A DNA stretch of 64,000 bases from Micromonospora rhizosphaerae (GTDB lineage: Bacteria > Actinomycetota > Actinomycetes > Mycobacteriales > Micromonosporaceae), in NCBI RefSeq assembly GCF_900091465.1, contig NZ_FMHV01000002.1, positions 4,712,001-4,776,000 on the forward strand. The letters run 5' to 3'. Made by a program: the position numbers and the translations under genes. Position 1 is the stretch's first letter; every line of letters starts with the position of its first letter. The notes beneath the pieces were generated by a model. The model did no database searches and was not told where the DNA came from. It worked only from the letters and a program-made list of their open reading frames with translations. This document shows, in pieces, positions 33,847 through 42,356 of the stretch.

Positions 33847-34253
33847 CCGGCCACGCTGTCACACTCGGCGAGGAACCGGACTATCTGGTCTCGCAGTTCG
33901 CGGTCACGGAGTTCAGCGCCGGCAACGAGGGCCAATAGGACATCGGCGAGGCGTTCGCGCCGGACGTGAAGGTTCGACCAGGCGGCGTCCGGTAACCGCA
34001 GCACGTTCCGGAGAAGATCACCCGGATACAGGTCACCCTCGGCGAGCGGTTCGCGGACGAGGATGTCAACGGCGCGTGGCAGCAGTACCGGCACGGCGAT
34101 CTCCTGGCCGAGCATGATGCGCAGGTCCTCCACCGTGAAGTCCGACAGCGGCTTGCGCCGGAGTTCCGTACAGCGGCGCACCAGATTCGTCGATCCGGCC
34201 CCGGGATCGGGCCACACCTCCCGCTCATGCTCCTCGATCGTCGTCACAGGCAC
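33843..34253 (-). CDS. CdiI-family contact-dependent-inhibition immunity protein, orphan
   Basis: A 136-residue protein resembling the CdiI-type immunity family found in actinobacteria: TIEEHEREVWPDP, LVRRCTELRRKPLSDFTVED, LRIMLGQEIAVPVLLPRAVD and DLYPGDLLRNVLRLP are typical. Such proteins bind and block a cognate toxin tip. No CdiA, polymorphic toxin or secretion gene is near, so it is an orphan that may protect against neighbours. The start is GTG at 34253; a second GTG two codons later is possible. The stop overlaps crtY. Confidence 0.72.
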   Translation of the reverse strand: MPVTTIEEHEREVWPDPGAGSTNLVRRCTELRRKPLSDFTVEDLRIMLGQEIAVPVLLPRAVDILVREPLAEGDLYPGDLLRNVLRLPDAAWSNLHVRRERLADVLLALVAGAELRDRELRDQIVRFLAECDSVAG

Positions 34254-34338
34254 AGGTTATGGTTCCTGGCGTGTAACCGGGAAGCGACGGTCGGTGCTGG
34301 GGGTTTTCATCGTTGTGCTGCACCGGTACGGTGCCCGG

Positions 34339-34989
34339 ATGCGACATGTCGGAACCTTGATTGCGGCAATCGTCATCGGTCCGGTGGCCTGGATCCTTCT
34401 CGCCATCGGCCAGGACCGCTCGGTCCAGGCCTTCACCACGGCGCAGAGCAGCGGTGCCTTCAACACGGGTGACTTCATTCGGACGGCGCTGCTGCTGGCA
34501 GCGGCCGGCATCCTGCTCGGGCTCGTCGCCACCCTGCGATTCTCCCCGCTCGGCGCGGCGCTGACCGGGGTCGTGTACGCGGGCAGTTATCTCGCCATGG
34601 TGACCCGCCCGACCTGGCTGCTGAGCCTCCTCGGCCACAAGGTGACCGTGGCCGGCCAGCACGCCGATATCGCCACCCCGGTGCGGACCGGCACCACGCT
34701 GCTAATCGGTGCCGCGTTGCTGGTCGCCGTGCTCAGCATCCAGCGCTGGCGGCGCTGGCCGAAGCCGGACGCCGATATGCCCGAAAAGGAAGCCCCAAAT
34801 CGATTTTCCTCGTTTGCCGCTCCGGAGCGCGATCGCCCGCTCGGCGCGGAAGGCCTCGGCCTGACGACGGCAGACCCGACCCCGCAGCCCTACGCGACCA
34901 CCGTTACCGACACCGGAGCGCAGCCGACCGGGATCGGTGCTACCCACTGGGCGAACAGCCTGCGGCGCAGCTCTGAGGTGCGGCGGTAA
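34339..34989 (+). CDS. hypothetical four-helix membrane protein
   Basis: A 216-residue membrane protein beginning MRHVGTLIAAIVIGPVAWIL, with four hydrophobic segments up to about residue 135 and a long cytoplasmic tail rich in Pro, Ala and Thr (PEKEAPNRFSSFAAPERD ...). The ATG at 34339 was chosen as the first codon of the first helix. Function unknown. Divergent from the CdiI-like gene. Confidence 0.65.
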   Translation: MRHVGTLIAAIVIGPVAWILLAIGQDRSVQAFTTAQSSGAFNTGDFIRTALLLAAAGILLGLVATLRFSPLGAALTGVVYAGSYLAMVTRPTWLLSLLGHKVTVAGQHADIATPVRTGTTLLIGAALLVAVLSIQRWRRWPKPDADMPEKEAPNRFSSFAAPERDRPLGAEGLGLTTADPTPQPYATTVTDTGAQPTGIGATHWANSLRRSSEVRR

Positions 34990-35118
34990 TCACGCCGACT
35001 GGGTCAACGCATTGGTGTCCTGGACGAGAGTCACGGTCAGGGCCAGCCTCGCGATCCACGGCACGGCCGGGCCACCCGTGTCGCCTCTGCGGCCGCTGCT
35101 ACCACGGCAATCCTTCAC

Positions 35119-35144
35119 CTGGTCAGAGCTGGGGCGCTGACCAG
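35119..35144. terminator. 8-bp hairpin between converging genes
   Basis: CTGGTCAG ... CTGACCAG with a 10-base loop in the 222-base gap between the membrane protein stop (34989) and the mmsA stop (35212). The rest of the gap holds nothing recognisable. Confidence 0.4.
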
Positions 35145-35211
35145 AGCCGGTGGAACGATCATGGCGTGCGGTTGTGACGGGAGGCCGACCCGGGCGGAGC
35201 GGTGCCGGTGT

Positions 35212-36702
35212 TCAGGTGTTCTGTGGGAAGCCGAGGTTCACGCCGCCGTGCGACGGATCGAGCCACCGGCTGGTGACCACCTTGGCCCTGGTGAAGAAGT
35301 GCACACCGTGCGGCCCGTACGCGTGCGAGTCACCGAACAGCGAGTCCTTCCAACCGCCGAACGAGTAGTACGAGACCGGAACCGGGATCGGCACGTTGAC
35401 ACCGACCATGCCGACCTCGATCTCATTCTGGTATCGCCGCGCGGCGCCGCCGTCGTTGGTGAAGATGGCGGTGCCGTTGCCGTACGGATTGGCGTTCACG
35501 AGTTCGACCGCCGCGTCGTAGCTGGGCACCCGCACTACCGAGAGCAACGGACCGAAGATCTCGTCGGTGTAGATGGACATATCCACGTCGACGTGGTCGA
35601 AGAGCGTTGGCCCGAGCCAGAAGCCAGCCTCGTCACCGTCGATCGAATGACTGCGGCCGTCGACCACCAGCTTCGCGCCCGCCGACCGGCCGGCGTCCAG
35701 ATATGACCGCACCTTGGCGCGGTGCGCCCCGGTGACCAGCGGTCCCATCTCGCAGCCCGCGCGGCGACCGTCGCCGACATGCAGTCCGGCGATCCGCTCG
35801 CTGATCTTGCCGACCAACTCGTCGCCAACCGGGTCCACCGCCACGACGACGGAGATCGCCATGCAGCGTTCACCGGCCGAGCCGAACCCGGCCGAGACGG
35901 CGGCGTCCGCGGCGAGGTCGAGGTCGGCGTCGGGCAGCACCACCATGTGGTTCTTCGCGCCGCCGAGCGCCTGCACCCGCTTGCCGTTACGCGTTCCGTT
36001 CTCGTAGACGTAACGGGCGATCGGAGTGGAGCCGACGAACGAGATCGCCTTGACCTCCGGATGCTCGAGGATCCGGTCGACCGCCTCCTTGTCGCCGTGC
36101 ACGACGTTGAACACTCCATCCGGCAGCCCGGCCTCGGCGAAGAGCTCCGCCAGGAAGTTCGATGCGGACGGGTCCTTCTCGCTCGGCTTCAGCACCACCG
36201 TGTTGCCGCACGCGATGGCGTTGGGCACGAACCACAGCGGCACCATCGCCGGGAAGTTGAACGGGGAGATCACCCCGACCACGCCGAGCGGCTGCTGGAT
36301 GGAGTACACGTCCACCTTGGTGGAGGCGTTCTCGCTGAAGCCCCCCTTGAGCAGCTGCGGGATGCCGCAGGCGAACTCCACCGCCTCCAGCGCACGCTGT
36401 ATCTCGCCCGCCGCGTCGGAGAGCACCTTCCCGTGCTCGGCGGTGATGATCTCGGCGAGGTCGGACTTCCGGGCGTTGAGCAGCTCGCGGAACGAGAACA
36501 TCACGTTCGCGCGTTGGGCGAGGGAGGCGTTGCGCCAGCGGGAGAAGGCTTCCCGGGCAGCGCTGACCGCCTCGTCGACGTCTGAGGCGCTGGCGAAATC
36601 GACCTGCCCGGTGACCTGACCCGTCGCGGGGTCGTACACGTCACCCGCGCGCTGCGCGATGCCGGTCCACGCCTTGCCGCCGATCCAGTGCGTGATCCTC
36701 AT
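35212..36702 (-). CDS. mmsA: CoA-acylating methylmalonate-semialdehyde dehydrogenase
   Basis: A 496-residue aldehyde dehydrogenase of the MmsA/IolA type, which oxidises (methyl)malonate semialdehyde to propionyl- or acetyl-CoA with loss of CO2. The N-terminus MRITHWIGGKAW, SPFNFPAMVPLWF, KPSEKDPS, GGAKNHMVV and catalytic Cys in SAGERCMAIS identify it; the usual general-base Glu of other ALDHs is absent, as typical for the CoA-acylating group. The ATG overlaps the stop of the class III aminotransferase (ATGA). In this context it probably takes malonate semialdehyde from beta-alanine to acetyl-CoA. Confidence 0.9.
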   Translation of the reverse strand: MRITHWIGGKAWTGIAQRAGDVYDPATGQVTGQVDFASASDVDEAVSAAREAFSRWRNASLAQRANVMFSFRELLNARKSDLAEIITAEHGKVLSDAAGEIQRALEAVEFACGIPQLLKGGFSENASTKVDVYSIQQPLGVVGVISPFNFPAMVPLWFVPNAIACGNTVVLKPSEKDPSASNFLAELFAEAGLPDGVFNVVHGDKEAVDRILEHPEVKAISFVGSTPIARYVYENGTRNGKRVQALGGAKNHMVVLPDADLDLAADAAVSAGFGSAGERCMAISVVVAVDPVGDELVGKISERIAGLHVGDGRRAGCEMGPLVTGAHRAKVRSYLDAGRSAGAKLVVDGRSHSIDGDEAGFWLGPTLFDHVDVDMSIYTDEIFGPLLSVVRVPSYDAAVELVNANPYGNGTAIFTNDGGAARRYQNEIEVGMVGVNVPIPVPVSYYSFGGWKDSLFGDSHAYGPHGVHFFTRAKVVTSRWLDPSHGGVNLGFPQNT

Positions 36703-37988
36703 GCCGACACCGCCTCGACGGCCTCGGCCAGGATGCCCAGCGCCTCCTCGGCCTCGTCCTCGGTGAGCGTCATCGGCGGCGCCAGCCGGATCACGTTGCC
36801 GTACAGGCCGCCCTTGCCCACCAACAGTCCGCGTCTGCGCGTCTCCTCCAACAGGGCGGTTGCGGCCGCGGGGTTGGGCTCGCCGGCCGGGCCGACGAGC
36901 TCAAGGGCGATCATCAGACCCTTGCCCCGTACGTCGCCGACCACCGGATGCGTCGCGGCGACCGAGCGAAGGCCGTGGATCAGACGATTGCCCAGCTTCG
37001 CGGCGTTCGCCTGCAGGTCGTGGTCGAGCAGGTAGTTCAGGGTGGCAAGGGCTCCCGCGGTGGCGACCGGGTTGCCGCCAAAGGTGGAGATCGAGTTGGC
37101 CTGCAGGCAGTCCATCAGCGCCGCGCGCGCGACGACACCACCGATCGCCAGGCCGTTGCCGAGTCCTTTGGCGAAGGTCATCGCGTCCGGCACGACGTCG
37201 TGCGCCTGGATGCCCCAGAAGTGCTCGCCGGTACGGCCCCAACCGGTCTGGACCTCGTCGGAGATGAACAGGATGCCGTACTCGTCGAGCACCTTCTTGA
37301 ACTCGCGGAACAGGCCGTCCGGCGGGGAGGCGAACCCGCCCACCCCCTGAATCGGCTCGACGATCATGCACGCCACGTCTCCGGCTGTCCCGGTCTCGAT
37401 CACCTCACGGAGATCGGCGACGCACGCCTTGACGTAATCGGCGTCCGACAGGTCCTTGAAGGGGCTGCGGTACCGGTAGCCACCGTGCACCCAGCTCACC
37501 TTGATCGGGCTGAGCGCGCTGGCCGACCAGCCGCGGATGCCGGTGATCGCGACCGTGGCGAACGCACGGCCGTGGTAGGAGTTGCGCAGCGCGAGCACCT
37601 GCCCGCTGCGGCGGTACTGCGTGACGAGCATCAACGCGGTCTCGTTGGCCTCCGTGCCCGAGTTCGTGAAGAACACCTTGGCGTCCGGGATCCCGGACTG
37701 GTGCGCGATCTTCTCGGCAAGCTCGACCTGCGACTCGATCAGGTACAGCGTCGAGGAGTGCAGCACGCCGGTGTCGATCTGCGAGCGGACGGCGTCGCTG
37801 ATGTCGGCCACGTCGTAGCCGACGGAATTGGTGAGGATGCCACCGAAAAAGTCGAGGTATGTCCGGCCCTCGCGATCGGTCACCCGGCGACCGTGCGCGC
37901 TGGCGATCTCGATCGGCTCTTCGTAATAGAGGGCCAGCCAATTCGGCATCACGGACCGGTGTCGATGCAGCAGCTCCCGATGCGCCAT
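36699..37988 (-). CDS. class III aminotransferase (beta-alanine/GABA type)
   Basis: A 429-residue PLP enzyme. TNSGTEANETALMLV, NSYHGRAFAT, IVEPIQGVGGF, the PLP-contacting ISDEVQTGWGRTG, Schiff-base Lys in TFAKGLGNGLAIGG, and GKGLMIALEL are visible. It is expected to move the amino group of an omega-amino acid, here most likely beta-alanine or beta-aminoisobutyrate, to a keto acid; coupling to mmsA supports that. The ATG at 37988 was chosen as the family start; no membrane or export signal. Divergent from the PucR gene with a 125-base promoter gap. Confidence 0.88.
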   Translation of the reverse strand: MAHRELLHRHRSVMPNWLALYYEEPIEIASAHGRRVTDREGRTYLDFFGGILTNSVGYDVADISDAVRSQIDTGVLHSSTLYLIESQVELAEKIAHQSGIPDAKVFFTNSGTEANETALMLVTQYRRSGQVLALRNSYHGRAFATVAITGIRGWSASALSPIKVSWVHGGYRYRSPFKDLSDADYVKACVADLREVIETGTAGDVACMIVEPIQGVGGFASPPDGLFREFKKVLDEYGILFISDEVQTGWGRTGEHFWGIQAHDVVPDAMTFAKGLGNGLAIGGVVARAALMDCLQANSISTFGGNPVATAGALATLNYLLDHDLQANAAKLGNRLIHGLRSVAATHPVVGDVRGKGLMIALELVGPAGEPNPAAATALLEETRRRGLLVGKGGLYGNVIRLAPPMTLTEDEAEEALGILAEAVEAVSA

Positions 37989-38031
37989 CGCGTCCTCCGT
38001 ATCTCGTACCTGAGCCGAGTGTCGCGAGACT

Positions 38032-38051
38032 TCGGTGGTCGCCGCCACCGA
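38032..38051. promoter_or_regulatory. palindromic candidate PucR operator
   Basis: TCGGTGG-6-CCACCGA, a perfect 7-bp inverted repeat in the divergent gap between the aminotransferase and the PucR gene, well placed to control both. Confidence 0.45.
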
Positions 38052-38113
38052 CAACCTGTACGGGTCGGCATCGATGGCACTACGTTGTGTGCAGCCCTCG
38101 CAGAGGAGGCCGC

Positions 38114-39718
38114 ATGTACCCCACGGTCGCCGAAGCCATAGCGTTGCCCGTGATCCGGCGCGGCAGGCCACGCGTCGTCGCCGGGTCGGCCGGCATGCAA
38201 GGGCCCGTCCGCTGGGTCCATGTGGCGGAGGTCGCCGACATCGCTCATCTGCTGCGGGGCGGCGAACTCGTGCTGACCACCGGCATCGCGCTGCCCGATG
38301 ACGGTCCGGCACTGACGACGTACGTGGACGACCTGGCCGCGGTCGGCGCGGCGGGGCTCGTGGTGGAGCTCGTCCGGCGCTGGAGCGACCGCGTGCCGGA
38401 CGCGCTGGTGGCGGCCGCGGACCGACACCGGCTGCCATTGATCACGCTGGCCCGGGAGACGCAGTTCGTGTCCGTCACGGAGGCGGTCGTGGCGTTGATC
38501 GTGGACGCGCAGCTCGCCGAGCTGCGGGCGGCTGAGCAGGTGCACGAGACGTTCACCGCGCTCACGGTCGCCGGGGCGGAGCCGGCCGAGGTTCTGCGCG
38601 AGGTCGCGAGGATCTCCGGGCTGCCGGTCGTCCTGGAGACGCTGGGGCACGACGTGCTCGCGTACGACGCGGCCGGGCACGACCCGATCGAGTTGCTGAC
38701 CGACTGGGGGCAGCGATCCAGGTCCGTGGCGGTGTCCCAACGGACCGCCTACGACGAGGAGGCCGGCTGGCTGATCACCGCGGTCGGCGCGCAGGGCGCC
38801 GACTGGGGGCGGTTGGTTCTGCTCTCGCCGGGCCCTCCCCCGCACCGTCACGTGGTGGTCGCGGAGCGGGCCGCATCGGCGCTGGCGGTGCACCGGCTGG
38901 TGGCCCGGGACCGGGAGAGCCTGGAGCGGCAGACGCACCGGATGTTGCTCGCGCAGCTGCTCGGCCAGGCGTTGCCGCCTCCTGATGTGACCACACGGGC
39001 GGCCGCGTTGGGCGTTCCGCTGGAGCGGCGGCAACTCGTCGGGGTGGCGATCCGGCCGGGCAGCATCACGCCGCGCGCCCCCGCACTGGCCACCCAGGAG
39101 GTGCTGCGGGACCTCGCGGAGGCCACCGCGTTGGCCGCGCGACGGGTGAGCGTGCCGGCGTTGGTGGGCGTCGTGGACGACACGAGCGTGCGCGCGTTGT
39201 TGTCGTTGCCCGCGCAGGCGGAGGTCGACGCGGTCCTGCGGCGCCTGGCCAGAGAGGTGCACCGCTCGGCCGCCAGTGCCATGGTGGTGGCGGTCGGGAC
39301 GACCGTGTCGCACGTGTCGGACGTGCGGCGAAGTCTGGGCGAGGCCGCGCACGTCGCCGGTGCCGCGCTACGGTCCCCCGGCACCCAGCTCTACCACCGG
39401 TTGGATGACGTGCGACTGCGCGGCCTGCTGCACCTGCTGCGCGAGGACGAGCGCGTCCGGGCCTTCGCCCACCGGGAGCTCGGACCCCTGTTGGCGCGGG
39501 ATGACAGCCAGGGCAGCCGGCTCCTGGAGCTGCTGCGCTGCTTCTGCGAGCGGGGCGGGAACAAATCGGCGGCGGCCGCCGCGGCGCACCTGTCGCGTAC
39601 GGCCTACTACCAGCAACTGTCGCGGATCGCGCAGGTGCTCGGGGTGTCGCTGGAGGACCCGGAGTCGATGCTGTCCCTGTACGTCGCGCTCCTGGTGCAC
39701 GAACTCGACGACGCGTGA
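38114..39718 (+). CDS. PucR-family transcriptional regulator (hydantoin/pyrimidine locus)
   Basis: A 534-residue regulator. N-terminal PucR domain (about residues 5-125; ALPVIRRGRPRVVAGSAGMQ, LRGGELVLTTGIALP), a middle CdaR/GGDEF-like region (about 290-400), and a C-terminal helix-turn-helix of the PucR type (LLELLRCFCERGGNKSAAAA, LSRTAYYQQLSRI). Such proteins sense purine/pyrimidine breakdown products. A strong AGAGGAGG site precedes the ATG at 38114. It lies between the two operons it most likely controls. Confidence 0.9.
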   Translation: MYPTVAEAIALPVIRRGRPRVVAGSAGMQGPVRWVHVAEVADIAHLLRGGELVLTTGIALPDDGPALTTYVDDLAAVGAAGLVVELVRRWSDRVPDALVAAADRHRLPLITLARETQFVSVTEAVVALIVDAQLAELRAAEQVHETFTALTVAGAEPAEVLREVARISGLPVVLETLGHDVLAYDAAGHDPIELLTDWGQRSRSVAVSQRTAYDEEAGWLITAVGAQGADWGRLVLLSPGPPPHRHVVVAERAASALAVHRLVARDRESLERQTHRMLLAQLLGQALPPPDVTTRAAALGVPLERRQLVGVAIRPGSITPRAPALATQEVLRDLAEATALAARRVSVPALVGVVDDTSVRALLSLPAQAEVDAVLRRLAREVHRSAASAMVVAVGTTVSHVSDVRRSLGEAAHVAGAALRSPGTQLYHRLDDVRLRGLLHLLREDERVRAFAHRELGPLLARDDSQGSRLLELLRCFCERGGNKSAAAAAAHLSRTAYYQQLSRIAQVLGVSLEDPESMLSLYVALLVHELDDA

Positions 39719-39787
39719 CGGGGCAAGCACGCAGGTATGAGGCCGGAATCCACCACTGCGCCCATTGACAGGTCACCGCGGGGCACG

Positions 39788-39827
39788 GCGTGGACAGAGT
39801 GTGCCTTGATCATGGCAAGCGTGGACA
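39788..39827. promoter_or_regulatory. direct repeat upstream of NCS1 operon, candidate activator sites
   Basis: GCGTGGACA occurs at 39788-39796 and 39819-39827, 31 bases apart (three helical turns), on either side of a TGCC-8-GGCA inverted repeat. Further downstream, GATAA ... TTATC (39871-39889) is a second inverted repeat near a possible -10. The whole gap 39719-39957 is control region. Confidence 0.45.
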
Positions 39828-39957
39828 CTTTGCCACTGCCCGTGGCGGGTCCGTGACACCACCATTCCGAGATAAAGATCCAGCTTATCCGCCCCCACCC
39901 GCAGCACTCGCGCCGGTTGTCCGGCCACGTTGCGGCAGCGTCACAGCGAGGTGAGCG

Positions 39958-41517
39958 ATGGCCGTTGAACCCCTCCCCCCCGCCGAAACCAGCGCGGCCG
40001 AACCGGGCACCCAGATCACCCATCCGGATGGCCGAGTCGAGTTGCGTGACTTCTCCACGATCGCCGACAGCCCGTACTTCAACGAAGAGCTCGCCCCGGT
40101 ACCCATCGAGAAGCGCACCTGGAACACGTACAACTTCGCGGCGCTGTGGATCGGCATGGCGCACAACATCCCCACCTATCTGCTCGCCGCGGGGCTCATC
40201 CAGCTCGGCATGAACTGGGTGCAGGCGTTCCTCACGATCACCCTGGGCAACCTGCTCGTCCTTGTCCCGATGCTGTTGAACAGCCACGCGGGCACGAAGT
40301 ACGGCATCCCGTTCCCGGTCTTCGCCCGCGCGTTCTACGGAGTCCGCGGCGCCAACCTCGCGGCCCTGCTTCGCGCCTTCATCGCGTGCGGGTGGTTCGG
40401 CATCCAGACCTGGATCGGCGGCGAGGCGATCTACGCGATCGCCGGCAAACTGCTGGGCTCCTGGTGGGTCGATGCGGCGAAGGTCATGGACTACCCGTGG
40501 ACGCTGTGGGCCTCGTTCCTCGTCTTCTGGGTGATCGAGATGGCGATCATCTGGCGGGGCATGGACACGCTGCGGCGCTTCGAGAACTGGGCCGCTCCGT
40601 TCGTCATCGTGGTCGCCGTCGCCCTGCTGATCTGGGTGATGGTCGAGGCCGGCGGGCTCGGCCCGATCCTGTCCGAGCCGTCGAAGCTGGGCTGGGGCGC
40701 CGACTTCTGGAAGCTGTTCGCGCCGTCGCTGATGGGGATGATCGCCTTCTGGTCGACTCTTTCGCTGAACATCCCCGACTTCACCCGGTTCGGCGGCAGC
40801 CAGCGGCAGCAGGCGTACGGCCAGATCCTCGGCCTGCCCACCACGATGTCGTTCTTCGCCATCCTGTCGATCATGATCACCTCGGGCACGGCCGTCATCT
40901 ACGGCAAGGCGATCTGGGACCCCATCCAGCTCGCGGCCAAGTTCGAGAACCCGGTGGTCGTCGCGCTGGGCCTGTTCACGGTGGTGGTCGCCACGCTGTC
41001 GGTGAACGTCGCGGCGAACACGGTCAGCCCGGCGTACGACTTCTCCAACGCCGCGCCCCGACTGGTCAGCTTCCGGACCGGAGGCCTGATAACGGGTGTG
41101 CTCGGCATCCTGATCCAGCCCTGGCGCCTGGTGCAGGACCCCAACATCTACATCTTCGTCTGGCTCGGGTTCTACGGCGGCCTGCTCGGCGCGGTCGCCG
41201 GCGTGCTCATCGCCGGATACTGGGTCCGCTACCGCACCCGCCTCCAGTTGCCCGCCCTCTACCGCCCCGAGGGCAGGTACTGGTTCGCCGGTGGCTGGAA
41301 CTGGGCCGCCGTTGTCGCCACCGTGGTCGGCGCGCTCCTCGCGGTGGGTGGCGCCTACTCCGCACCCGGCAAGGGGCCGTTCCCGGCGGACGGGCTCATC
41401 CCGTTCCTCAAGCCGCTCTATGACTACAGCTGGGTGGTCGGTCTGATCGCCGGGTTCCTCGTCTACCTGGCGCTGTCGATGCCGCGCGCCGGCCACGCGA
41501 AGGGGGAGAACCGATGA
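39958..41517 (+). CDS. NCS1-family nucleobase/hydantoin permease
   Basis: A 519-residue transporter of the NCS1 (cytosine-purine, uracil, allantoin, hydantoin) family. About 12 membrane helices; motifs EKRTWNTYNFAALWIGMAHN, GTKYGIPFPVFARAFYGVRG and SLNIPDFTRFGGSQRQ are diagnostic. It brings the substrate of the operon into the cell using an ion gradient. ATGA overlap with the next gene shows coupling. Compared with Mhp1-type hydantoin carriers the length is standard; whether hydantoin, uracil or dihydrouracil is carried cannot be told. Confidence 0.9.
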   Translation: MAVEPLPPAETSAAEPGTQITHPDGRVELRDFSTIADSPYFNEELAPVPIEKRTWNTYNFAALWIGMAHNIPTYLLAAGLIQLGMNWVQAFLTITLGNLLVLVPMLLNSHAGTKYGIPFPVFARAFYGVRGANLAALLRAFIACGWFGIQTWIGGEAIYAIAGKLLGSWWVDAAKVMDYPWTLWASFLVFWVIEMAIIWRGMDTLRRFENWAAPFVIVVAVALLIWVMVEAGGLGPILSEPSKLGWGADFWKLFAPSLMGMIAFWSTLSLNIPDFTRFGGSQRQQAYGQILGLPTTMSFFAILSIMITSGTAVIYGKAIWDPIQLAAKFENPVVVALGLFTVVVATLSVNVAANTVSPAYDFSNAAPRLVSFRTGGLITGVLGILIQPWRLVQDPNIYIFVWLGFYGGLLGAVAGVLIAGYWVRYRTRLQLPALYRPEGRYWFAGGWNWAAVVATVVGALLAVGGAYSAPGKGPFPADGLIPFLKPLYDYSWVVGLIAGFLVYLALSMPRAGHAKGENR

Positions 41518-42356
41518 GTAACATCGTCCGAGCCGGGCTGGTGCAGCAGAAGTGGACCGGCGACAAGGAGTCCATGATCGCCAACGCGGTGGAGGCCATC
41601 CGCAGCGCCGCCTCGCAGGGCGCTCAGGTCGTCTGCCTGCAGGAGTTGTTCTACGGTCCGTACTTCTGCCAGATCCAGGACGCGGACTATTACTCCTACA
41701 CCGAGGCGATCCCGGACGGGCCGACGACCGCGCTGATGCGCGAGGTCGCCGAGCAGCACGGCGTGGTGCTGATCGTGCCGATGTACGAGCAGGAGCAGCC
41801 GGGCGTCTACTACAACACCGCCGCGGTGATCGACGCGGACGGCACGTACCTCGGCAAGCACCGGAAGAACCACATTCCGCAGGTGAAGGGGTTCTGGGAG
41901 AAGTTCTACTTCAGGCCGGGAAACCTCGGCTATCCGGTGTTCGACACCGCCGTCGGCCGCATCGGCGTCTACATCTGCTACGAGCGGCACTTCCCCGAAG
42001 GCTGGCGCGCACTGGGGCTGGCCGGCGCGAGGATCGTGTTCAACCCCTCCGCCACCAGCCGCGGCCTGTCGGAGTATCTCTGGCGCCTGGAGCAGCCCGC
42101 CGCCGCGGTGGCCAACGAGTACTACGTCGGCACCATCAACCGGGTCGGCGTGGAGCCGTTGGGCGACAACGACTTCTACGGCCAGTCCTACTTCGTCGAC
42201 CCGCGCGGGCAGTTGGTCGGCGACGCCGCCTCGGACACCGAGGAGGAGATCGTCGTCCGCGACCTGGACATGGACAAGCTGGCCGAGGTTCGCGACCTGT
42301 GGGCCTTCTACCGCGACCGCCGGCCGGACACGTACGAATCGCTGGTGACCCCATGA
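41514..42356 (+). CDS. nitrilase-superfamily carbamoyl hydrolase (beta-ureidopropionase type)
   Basis: A 280-residue carbon-nitrogen hydrolase. The Glu-Lys-Cys triad is present: E in VVCLQELFYGPYF, K in GKHRKNHIPQ, C in GVYICYERHFPEG; a further Glu typical of the class lies between them. Expected reaction: cleavage of an N-carbamoyl beta-amino acid to beta-amino acid, CO2 and ammonia, i.e. the step after ring opening by the downstream dihydropyrimidinase. Both neighbours overlap by ATGA, so three proteins are made in a fixed ratio. Confidence 0.87.
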   Translation: MSNIVRAGLVQQKWTGDKESMIANAVEAIRSAASQGAQVVCLQELFYGPYFCQIQDADYYSYTEAIPDGPTTALMREVAEQHGVVLIVPMYEQEQPGVYYNTAAVIDADGTYLGKHRKNHIPQVKGFWEKFYFRPGNLGYPVFDTAVGRIGVYICYERHFPEGWRALGLAGARIVFNPSATSRGLSEYLWRLEQPAAAVANEYYVGTINRVGVEPLGDNDFYGQSYFVDPRGQLVGDAASDTEEEIVVRDLDMDKLAEVRDLWAFYRDRRPDTYESLVTP

